Assembly: GCA_003354055.1 (NCBI GenBank)
Contig: PIVQ01000528.1
Location: forward strand, 1-5,395
Length of the DNA stretch: 5,395 nt
Reading direction: 5' to 3'
Source of the DNA: Desulfobacteraceae bacterium
GTDB taxonomy: Bacteria > Desulfobacterota > Desulfobacteria > Desulfobacterales > Desulfobacteraceae
In this document: positions 1 to 4,543 of the stretch, piece by piece
How positions within the stretch are numbered: the stretch's first letter is position 1
Layout of the letters: each line of letters begins with the position of its first letter
The notes under the pieces: generated by a model
What the model was told of the DNA's origin: nothing
Seen by the model: the letters and a program-made list of their open reading frames with translations, nothing else
Databases searched by the model: none
Program-made: the position numbers and the translations under genes

Positions 1-402
1 ATCATGCTGGCCCAAAATCTCGGGCTTCCCTGTGTCAGCAATGTCATCTCCATAACGGTAACAGACGAACAGCACATTGCCGTTTCCCGGCTGGGGGATG
101 CGGGAACCGAAATCATTGATGTGGAACTGCCGGCGGTCGTGACCGTCAGTGACAGCATAAACGAACCAAGGCTCCCCCAGATGCGCGGGCTTATGATGGC
201 CAAGAAAAAGAAAATCAATGTGATGGACTTAGGAGCGCTTGGGACCTCCCATGAGGCTGTCGGCGGTACAGCTCCGCAATCGGAGATTCTTGAATTCATG
301 AAATCGGAAACAAGGACAGCCGGCCAGAAATTTGAAGGGGATGCCGCAGAGATCACTGCCAAAGTTGTCGATCTTCTGGCCAATGAAGCTAAGGTTTTTT
401 AG
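1..402 (+). CDS. etfB: Electron transfer flavoprotein beta subunit, C-terminal half (5' truncated by window edge)
   Basis: EtfB is the small subunit of the soluble ETF heterodimer. It binds AMP or a second flavin and carries the loop that docks acyl-CoA dehydrogenases; with EtfA it moves electrons from dehydrogenases to a membrane quinone reductase. The frame is open from base 1, so the internal ATG at base 4 is not the start; 133 residues are visible of a family length near 250-265. Seen here are a VSRLGDAG...E...LPAVVTV stretch (visible residues 28-49), which matches the EtfB signature apart from one position, and the dehydrogenase recognition loop INEPRLP...MMAKKKKI (residues 53-72). The C-terminal tail (residues 80-133) is the usual arm that wraps the partner subunit. 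etfA follows after 15 bases, so the two are co-transcribed. The missing N-terminal half prevents deciding whether this is a bifurcating or a simple ETF. Confidence 0.95.
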   Translation: MMLAQNLGLPCVSNVISITVTDEQHIAVSRLGDAGTEIIDVELPAVVTVSDSINEPRLPQMRGLMMAKKKKINVMDLGALGTSHEAVGGTAPQSEILEFMKSETRTAGQKFEGDAAEITAKVVDLLANEAKVF

Positions 403-417
403 GGGGGAAATAATACG

Positions 418-1377
418 ATGACCAAAATACTTGTATTTGCAGATATCAAACAAGGTGAGTTAAAGGGCAGTACTGCCGAACTCTTATCAAAAGCCAGATC
501 CATGGGCGCGCAAACCGCTGTTGTGGCAGCCGGTAATAACCTTTCCGGACTCCTTCCAAGCCTTGCAAACGCCGGTTCCGACACCCAGTATGTTGCGGAT
601 GATGCAGGATTAGAAGTGTTTTCAGCAGGGCCTTTTGCCTCCTGTGTTGTGGATGCAGCAGGGCAGTTTGATGCCGACCTGATCTGGTTCGGGTTTTCCG
701 AGAGCGGAAAAACCCTGGCCCCAAGAGTTGCGGCGCAATTAAACGCAGCCTGTGCCACAGAAATCACCGATATAAAATGGGAAGGCGGTCAGGGTGAAAT
801 CACACGGCCTGCCATTGCCAACAAGGTGATGCAGCGGGTGAAGATAAATACGGATAAACTTGTGGCTGTTGTCCGGGCAGGTGCCTTTGAGGCAGACCCT
901 GACATCAGCGGAACCGAGAATGTTGTTACGCTCACACCACCTGCAGCAGATCTCAAAGCCGTGATCAGAGAACTTCTATCAGATGCGGGCAATGATATTG
1001 ACCTGGCTGATGCAGATATCGTCATTTCCGTGGGCCGGGGTGCCAAGGACCAGGCCGGTGTGGACCTGGTAAAAGAACTGGCCGATGACCTGAATGCCGG
1101 GTTCGGCTCTTCCCGCGCCATGGTGGACGGCGGCTTCATGGCCCATAACAAACAGGTCGGGCAGACCGGTAAAATCGTGGCCCCCACGCTTTATATGGCC
1201 ATCGGTATTTCCGGCGCCATTCAGCATCTTGCGGGGATGAACGGTTCAAAAACGATCCTGGCGGTTAACAAAGATCCTGAAGCGCCTATCTTCAACGTGG
1301 CGGACTACGGTATTGTCGGCGACCTTTTTGACGTGGTGCCGATTCTGCGCAGTGAAATTAAAGCCTTAAGAGCTTAA
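418..1377 (+). CDS. etfA: Electron transfer flavoprotein alpha subunit
   Basis: EtfA binds the FAD that shuttles electrons between acyl-CoA dehydrogenases and the membrane oxidoreductase encoded next. The 319 residues are a normal full length. The N-terminal Rossmann-like domain spans about 1-185. The C-terminal FAD domain (about 195-319) carries the whole family pattern: VGRGAKD (205-211), SSRAMVD (231-237, with the flavin-contacting Arg233), QVGQTG (246-251), the LYMAIGISGAIQH signature (258-270) and NKDPEAPIF (284-292), ending in the usual VGDLFDVVP. The ATG is preceded by a G-rich AGGGGGG at 401-407 that overlaps the etfB stop, a spacing of ten bases, which supports this start. No leader peptide is seen, so it is cytoplasmic. 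No histidine- or cysteine-rich N-terminal ferredoxin extension, as found in some bifurcating EtfA proteins, is present. It is the middle gene of etfB-etfA-Fe-S oxidoreductase. Confidence 0.97.
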   Translation: MTKILVFADIKQGELKGSTAELLSKARSMGAQTAVVAAGNNLSGLLPSLANAGSDTQYVADDAGLEVFSAGPFASCVVDAAGQFDADLIWFGFSESGKTLAPRVAAQLNAACATEITDIKWEGGQGEITRPAIANKVMQRVKINTDKLVAVVRAGAFEADPDISGTENVVTLTPPAADLKAVIRELLSDAGNDIDLADADIVISVGRGAKDQAGVDLVKELADDLNAGFGSSRAMVDGGFMAHNKQVGQTGKIVAPTLYMAIGISGAIQHLAGMNGSKTILAVNKDPEAPIFNVADYGIVGDLFDVVPILRSEIKALRA

Positions 1378-1401
1378 ACCAAGACAACGGGTATATTGAA
1401 T

Positions 1402-3510
1402 ATGAATCCCCTATTGATGACACTTGTACTGATCCTTGGCCTGGGTGCTTTCGGATTTACCATGTTCCGGAAAATAAAGCTCCTGATGGCCCTTGAACCC
1501 GCTGACAGGGCCAACCATGTAAAGGACCGCCTGAAAAATGTCCTGATCATAGCTATGGGTCAGAAACGCCTTGTGGGACGGGAAAAGGAAAGAAGTTCAG
1601 GTCTCATGCATGCCCTTATCTTCTGGGGATTCTGTATTCTTTTGATCAGAAGTATAGTGCTTTACGGCCACGGATTCTACGAGGGTTTTCAGCTCCCCTT
1701 TCTGGATGACCAGTACCTGACCGGTTATCTGTATATCGGGCTCAAAGATATCATGGAAGGGGTGGTGCTGCTCATGGTCATCTGGGCTATTGTCAGGCGG
1801 GCTGTTATAAAACCTGAACGGCTGCACAATACCGTTGAAGCCTACCTGGTCTTAGGAATGATTGGGCTTTTAATGGTGAGCGATCTTCTCTTTGACGGTG
1901 CCCGTTACCACTTGATCCAGGCGCTCGGAAACCCTGAGAATATCCACTTTTTCAACAATCCTCAATACGGCAGTGAATTTCTCTGGACACCGATTTCGGT
2001 CGGGGCGGCTGCACTTGTTTCAGGGTTTGGTCCCGAGGCCACAACCATGGTCATGACGGTCATGTTCTGGACTCATATCTGTACCCAGTTGGTATTTTTG
2101 AATCTTCTTCCCACAGGCAAACATTTCCATGTGATCACGGCAGTGCCCAATGTTTTTTTCAAGAGTCTTGACTATCCCCATGAAAAGATCGGGCTCCTTG
2201 ATCTGGAGGATGAAGATGCTTGGGAAGACGAAACCTTAGGGTTAAATCACATCCACCAGCTCAACTGGAAACAGGGACTGGACCTATACACCTGCACGGA
2301 ATGCGGAAGGTGTAAGGAGGTCTGCCCCACGTTTACCACGGACAAGCCGTTGAACTTACTGGACTTCAACGATAACCTGAAACATGAGTTGTTCGACAAT
2401 GCAGAGAAAATTATCAAAAGGGCTGAACTGTCAGCGGGTCTGGCACAGCTTTCCGACCCGGATGAGATTGAAAGCCAAAAGGAGGCAATCCAGGAGCTGA
2501 ACAGCGAAAAACAGCTGATCGGCGATGTGATTGCTGAAGATGCCCTCTGGGCCTGCACCACCTGCCGGGCCTGCGAAGCGGTTTGCCCGGTGGCCATTGA
2601 ACATGTGCCTAGGATTGTTGCCATGCGCCAGGGCCAGACCTTAATGGCCGAATCCTATCCCAAGGAGTTGAACACAGCCCTCAAAGGGCTTGAACGCAAC
2701 GGCAACCCCTGGGGAATTGGGTATGACAAACGTGCGGACTGGGCCGAAGGGCTCGGTGTGCCGAAGATGGCCGACAACCCGGAGGTTGATTATTTGCTCT
2801 GGGTGGGATGTGCAGGCTCCTTTGACGACCGGACCAAAAAGGTGTCCGAAAGCTTGGTAAAGATCCTGCAGGCAGCAGGCGTCAGTTTTGCCATCCTGGG
2901 TGTGGAGGAAAAGTGTACCGGTGATTTTGCCAGACGTGCGGGAAATGAGATGATGTTCCAGATGATGGCAGAGGAAAACATTGAAACTCTCAACAACTAC
3001 AAGGTGAAAAACATTATCACTGCCTGCCCCCACTGCCTGAACACCCTGAAGCACGACTATCCCCAGCTGGGCGGAAATTACAATGTGATCCACCATACTG
3101 AGTTCATTCAAAGCCTTATAGCGGATGGAAAGCTTACGTTAAAAGGATCGATGCCGGGTGATTTAACCTATCACGACCCATGCTATCTGGGACGGTACAA
3201 CGGGATCTATGATTCCCCGAGACAGATTTTAAGCTCGGTATCGAAGGGTAATGTTAAGGAACTTGACCGGCATGGACGGGAAAGCTTTTGCTGCGGTGCG
3301 GGCGGCGGCCGGATGTGGATGGAAGAGACCATCGGCACGAGAATCAATGCGGAGCGAACCAAAGAAATAGTAGACAAAGACGTGTCCACTGTGGTGGTGA
3401 GCTGTCCTTTCTGTCTGACCATGATTGACGACGGTATGAAGGAGATGGGCAAGGAAGAAACCATCGCAACGCTGGATATTGCCGAGGTTGTAGAAAAAAA
3501 TTTGGGTTAG
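1402..3510 (+). CDS. Membrane-bound ETF:menaquinone oxidoreductase-type Fe-S protein (cytochrome b / HdrD-like fusion)
   Basis: Predicted to take electrons from reduced EtfAB and pass them to menaquinone at the cytoplasmic face of the membrane. Numbering is from ATG 1402 (702 residues); an in-frame TTG at 1396 would add two residues, and neither start has a strong ribosome site (GGG at 1389-1391). The N-terminus is a NarI-like cytochrome b domain with membrane segments near 2-21, 67-90, 117-136, 145-165, about 196-212 and 214-236, with possible heme-ligand histidines at 70, 170, 225 and 241/243. Then come two [4Fe-4S] motifs, CTECGRCKEVCP (Cys298, 301, 304, 308) and CTTCRACEAVCP (Cys385, 388, 391, 395), and two CCG domains. 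The first has Cys470, Cys505 (KCTGD) and CPHC 542/545; the second has Cys594, CCG 630-632 and CPFC 668/671. This layout matches DUF224-type proteins beside etfBA in syntrophs and Desulfobacterota, called EMO in the literature. The function is assigned by family and neighbours. Confidence 0.92.
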   Translation: MNPLLMTLVLILGLGAFGFTMFRKIKLLMALEPADRANHVKDRLKNVLIIAMGQKRLVGREKERSSGLMHALIFWGFCILLIRSIVLYGHGFYEGFQLPFLDDQYLTGYLYIGLKDIMEGVVLLMVIWAIVRRAVIKPERLHNTVEAYLVLGMIGLLMVSDLLFDGARYHLIQALGNPENIHFFNNPQYGSEFLWTPISVGAAALVSGFGPEATTMVMTVMFWTHICTQLVFLNLLPTGKHFHVITAVPNVFFKSLDYPHEKIGLLDLEDEDAWEDETLGLNHIHQLNWKQGLDLYTCTECGRCKEVCPTFTTDKPLNLLDFNDNLKHELFDNAEKIIKRAELSAGLAQLSDPDEIESQKEAIQELNSEKQLIGDVIAEDALWACTTCRACEAVCPVAIEHVPRIVAMRQGQTLMAESYPKELNTALKGLERNGNPWGIGYDKRADWAEGLGVPKMADNPEVDYLLWVGCAGSFDDRTKKVSESLVKILQAAGVSFAILGVEEKCTGDFARRAGNEMMFQMMAEENIETLNNYKVKNIITACPHCLNTLKHDYPQLGGNYNVIHHTEFIQSLIADGKLTLKGSMPGDLTYHDPCYLGRYNGIYDSPRQILSSVSKGNVKELDRHGRESFCCGAGGGRMWMEETIGTRINAERTKEIVDKDVSTVVVSCPFCLTMIDDGMKEMGKEETIATLDIAEVVEKNLG

Positions 3511-3609
3511 GATCGGCTCCAAAATTACTTGATCTTTTGTTTCCAAAATACCCAGTCTTTTAAGGGTTTTTGGAAACAATTTAGATCAAGTTATTTTGTA
3601 ACGATTCCT
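3509..3609. repeat. Long imperfect inverted repeat, possible terminator or MITE-like element
   Basis: The strongest arms are 3520-3553 and 3564-3598. They share CAAAAT, ACTTGATCT, TTGTTTCCAAAA and ACCC blocks, with only small mismatches or bulges, around a ten-base loop (AGTCTTTTAA). Outer parts AGGATCG (3509-3515) and CGATTCCT (3602-3609) also match, with one extra base, so the structure reaches into the TAG stop of the upstream gene. The inner hairpin CCC...GGG is followed by TTTTTGG, so it could act as an intrinsic terminator of the etf operon. The length is far above that of an ordinary terminator, and TTAG stands at both outer borders (3507-3510 and 3609-3612), as a target-site duplication would. 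No transposase is visible. The repeat is clear from the sequence; its role is not. Confidence 0.8.
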
Positions 3610-3655
3610 TAGCTTGAAAAAAATGAAGAAGGGCAGGGCAGGTTTGAAAATTTTC

Positions 3656-3686
3656 CCGGGCTGTTTAGATCATTAATACAGCCCGG
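3656..3686. terminator. Perfect 9-bp GC-rich hairpin, possible terminator or RNA processing hairpin
   Basis: CCGGGCTGT (3656-3664) and ACAGCCCGG (3678-3686) are exact reverse complements around a 13-base AT-rich loop. No T-run follows on the plus strand (CAAAGGGTGG). On the minus strand the hairpin is followed by GAAAATTTTC, which is also poor as a U-tract. It may protect the 3' end of the upstream transcript or be a second, Rho-assisted stop. The dyad is certain; calling it a terminator is a guess. Confidence 0.35.
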
Positions 3687-3728
3687 CAAAGGGTGGCACA
3701 TGAGTATGCTTTTCTGAACCACGTTTTA

Positions 3729-3748
3729 ATAGTTGATATGTCAACTAT
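3729..3748. promoter_or_regulatory. Perfect-arm palindrome, MarR-type operator candidate
   Basis: ATAGTTGA, four bases (TATG), then TCAACTAT: both 8-base arms match exactly. The TTGA-N4-TCAA core resembles operators of winged-helix MarR-family repressors. It does not fit FNR/HcpR-type sites, which need TTGA-N6-TCAA. It lies about 175 bases before the small gene/RNA unit and about 525 bases before the oxidoreductase operon. No regulator gene is inside the window. The family assignment is inference from symmetry and spacing only. Confidence 0.45.
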
Positions 3749-3820
3749 CTCCAGAAGCCGAAGATCTGCACCAGCTGCGCAACTCCCGTTACTCATTACG
3801 TAATTCGACATAATTTTAAA

Positions 3821-3845
3821 TGTCAAGACAAATATATGCTTGACA
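3821..3845. repeat. Inverted repeat TGTCAAG / CTTGACA with consensus -35-like hexamer
   Basis: TGTCAAG (3821-3827) and CTTGACA (3839-3845) are exact reverse complements 11 bases apart. The right arm contains a consensus TTGACA (3840-3845), but no good -10 lies 16-18 bases after it (CTATTG or TATTGA at best). A second short dyad, GACAT (3807-3811) with ATGTC (3820-3824), overlaps on the left. It may be an operator over a promoter. Confidence 0.35.
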
Positions 3846-3860
3846 ATGCAATCATATAAC

Positions 3861-3895
3861 AGCTATTGAATAGCTAAGGGTTGAACATTAATAAT
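3861..3895 (+). promoter_or_regulatory. Palindrome overlapping a candidate sigma-70 promoter
   Basis: AGCTATT-G-AATAGCT (3861-3875) is a perfect 7+1+7 palindrome. Inside it, TTGAAT (3866-3871) could serve as a -35 box, with AATAAT (3890-3895) as a -10 box 18 bases later. Together these would start a transcript near 3902, just before the small gene/structured RNA. TATAAC at 3855-3860 is a competing -10 without a matching -35. The overlap of palindrome and -35 would suit repression. Promoter assignment from hexamers in AT-rich DNA is weak. Confidence 0.3.
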
Positions 3896-3923
3896 TTTGC
3901 CGGAAATTTAAATTGGGGTGTAT

Positions 3924-4103
3924 ATGTTGGATAGCGAGAACAGCTTGATCAGCGAGAACTGCGAGAGCAGTGATGGTTGCGCTGGCCCCCAATCTTTTTT
4001 CCCGGTACCACCTTCCATTCAGATGTTACCCGACGTTACACCCTCTGCCGCTGCTTACGCGGCTACCGTTGCTTTAACTGATTACTGCTCTCGATGTCAC
4101 TAA
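3924..4103 (+). CDS. Possible small protein of 59 residues, unknown function
   Basis: I do not recognise this protein. The ATG at 3924 is preceded by GGGGTG (3915-3920) three bases upstream, a usable though close ribosome site; a GTG at 3918 would add two residues. The product has an acidic, serine-rich N-terminus with a repeated Ser-Glu-Asn (residues 4-6 and 10-12, then Cys-Glu-Ser 13-15). A middle part is rich in proline and alanine (residues 22-50), and the end is YCSRCH. Four cysteines are present (13, 19, 55, 58), the last two as CxxC followed by the C-terminal His. There is no membrane segment or clear signal peptide. The stop is followed within five bases by a terminator-like hairpin, as for a single-gene transcript. 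The nearly full overlap with strong RNA pairing raises the chance that the frame is accidental. A cysteine-containing peptide precursor is one speculative reading; there is no modifying enzyme in the window. Confidence 0.3.
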   Translation: MLDSENSLISENCESSDGCAGPQSFFPVPPSIQMLPDVTPSAAAYAATVALTDYCSRCH

Positions 4104-4107
4104 CGAC

Positions 4108-4138
4108 CCCCTGATCGATTAGGGGTTATATATATTTG
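4108..4138 (+). terminator. Rho-independent terminator-like hairpin
   Basis: CCCCTGA (4108-4114) pairs with TTAGGGG (4119-4125), including one G-U pair, around the four-base loop TCGA. TTATATATATTTG follows. The tail is T-rich but interrupted by A, so termination may be moderate. It lies five bases after the stop of the 59-codon frame and would close a transcript that begins near 3900. It also isolates that transcript from the porD operon. Confidence 0.55.
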
Positions 4139-4144
4139 TAAATA

Positions 4145-4160
4145 CCCGGTCTTGTCCGGG
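4145..4160. repeat. Short GC hairpin
   Basis: CCCGG (4145-4149) and CCGGG (4156-4160) pair exactly around TCTTGT. No T-run follows on the plus strand. It may reinforce the preceding terminator or be a chance dyad. Confidence 0.3.
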
Positions 4161-4175
4161 CAATTGTTCCAGATT

Positions 4176-4221
4176 TATATGCGTTACCAAGGGTTTGCTG
4201 TACCAGTATATATGCTTTACC
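4176..4221 (+). promoter_or_regulatory. Pair of 13-base direct repeats upstream of porD
   Basis: TATATGCGTTACC (4176-4188) and TATATGCTTTACC (4209-4221) differ at one position and start 33 bases apart, close to three helical turns, so both would face the same side of the DNA. A looser third copy, TATATGCTTGACA, lies at 3833-3845 (11 of 13 match the second copy). They sit 35-80 bases before the porD start, where a regulator of the oxidoreductase operon would be expected. The repeats are seen directly; the binding role is inferred. Confidence 0.4.
4184..4212 (+). promoter_or_regulatory. Weak candidate promoter for porD
   Basis: TTACCA (4184-4189) and TATATA (4207-4212), 17 bases apart, each match the sigma-70 consensus at four of six positions. 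The start would be near 4219, leaving a leader of about 37 bases before the ATG. A second option is TTGTCC (4152-4157) with TATATG (4176-4181). Both options overlap the direct repeats, so a regulator bound there could affect polymerase. Confidence 0.25.
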
Positions 4222-4255
4222 GGTGTTATCTTATAGCAACAAGGAGAGGGGTATT

Positions 4256-4543
4256 ATGTCGTCAAACCAGTATTTTGATCATGAAGGACCGTGGTCCGAT
4301 GCCAGCGATGAGCTGATGTGCACGGACACGGGTGACTGGCGGACCAAGCGTCCGGTGGTAGATCCGGATCTATGCATCTTTTGCGGATTCTGTGCCATTT
4401 ATTGTCCTATTCAGGTGGTGTCAATGCAGGGCGAAAGTCATTTTGAAGCAGACATGGCATTTTGCAAGGGCTGCGGCATCTGCGCCAAGGAATGTCCTAA
4501 AGAGGCCATATCAATGGTCCGTGAGGAGGATTTCCAGTCATGA
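4256..4543 (+). CDS. porD: 2-oxoacid:ferredoxin oxidoreductase, delta subunit (2x[4Fe-4S] ferredoxin-like)
   Basis: PorD-type subunits carry two [4Fe-4S] clusters that relay electrons from the catalytic subunits of pyruvate- or other 2-oxoacid:ferredoxin oxidoreductases to soluble ferredoxin. The 95 residues show the family start TGDWRTKRPVVD (25-36), a first cluster motif CIFCGFCAIYCP (Cys40, 43, 46, 50) and a second CKGCGICAKECP (Cys70, 73, 76, 80), then AISMVREE. The ATG at 4256 is chosen because AAGGAG stands at 4241-4246, nine bases upstream. An in-frame GTG at 4223 would add 11 residues but would place that ribosome site inside the coding region. The protein is cytoplasmic, with no signal peptide. 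Its stop overlaps the alpha gene start (ATGA), so the two are translationally coupled. Delta before alpha matches the four-subunit porDAB-type order. The substrate cannot be told from this subunit. Confidence 0.93.
   Translation: MSSNQYFDHEGPWSDASDELMCTDTGDWRTKRPVVDPDLCIFCGFCAIYCPIQVVSMQGESHFEADMAFCKGCGICAKECPKEAISMVREEDFQS

Larger units (their letters stand above)
3611..3900. other. Intergenic stretch without a supported gene
   Basis: About 290 bases, mostly AT-rich, with a GC-richer island at about 3750-3795. No open frame with both a ribosome site and reasonable length was found on either strand. The longest noticed is a 43-codon minus-strand frame (3799 down to 3668) with no ribosome binding site. 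The stretch holds several dyad elements, listed separately, and AT-rich promoter-like DNA towards its right end. It probably contains the end of the etf transcript and the control region of whatever is made from 3900-4138. Confidence 0.6.
3902..4138 (+). ncRNA. Candidate structured RNA or regulated small mRNA, ending in a terminator-like hairpin
   Basis: A compact unit bounded by AT-rich DNA on the left and a terminator-like hairpin on the right. CGAGAGCAGTGAT (3962-3974) can pair with ATTACTGCTCTCG (4081-4093) in 13 consecutive pairs, one of them G-U. The stem extends through GGTT (3975-3978) with AACT (4076-4079) past one bulged base. Inside lie CGGTA/TACCG (4003-4007 with 4064-4068), a GCCGC/GCGGC hairpin (4047-4063) and a weak hairpin at 4024-4040. 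ATTGGGG (3912-3918) can pair with CCCCAAT (3987-3993), giving a pseudoknot with the main stem. An alternative hairpin ACTGC-GAGA-GCAGT (3958-3971), with a GNRA-type loop, competes with the main stem. I do not recognise a known RNA family. Folding was done by eye. The ends are estimates from the candidate promoter and terminator. Confidence 0.35.

Noticed and set aside
3623..3676. A short plus-strand frame starting ATGAAGAAGGG.
   Set aside because: It would be only about 17 codons, with no ribosome site, and it ends in the hairpin loop.
3695..3711. TGGCAC...TATGCT resembles a sigma-54 promoter.
   Set aside because: The GG-to-GC spacing is 11 bases instead of the strict 10, and no gene starts closely downstream.
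3732..3745. FNR/HcpR-type site reading of the palindrome.
   Set aside because: Spacing between the TTGA and TCAA half-sites is four bases rather than the six needed.
3668..3799. A 43-codon minus-strand frame beginning with ATG in the intergenic region.
   Set aside because: It has no ribosome binding site, runs through the palindrome and the GC hairpin, and resembles no family I know.
3999..4016. On the minus strand, AAGGTGGTACCGGG resembles the T-box antiterminator sequence (12 of 14 positions).
   Set aside because: No terminator with a complementary arm, no clear Stem I with specifier loop, and no gene follows on the minus strand. Much of the match comes from the GGTACC palindrome.
3902..4138. 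Retron-type msr/msd RNA or CRISPR-like repeat unit.
   Set aside because: No reverse transcriptase or cas gene is in the window, and the repeats (three short cores) have no regular spacing.
4223..4255. Upstream GTG start for the delta subunit.
   Set aside because: It would bury the strong AAGGAG ribosome site inside the coding region; ATG 4256 has ideal spacing and gives the normal family N-terminus.
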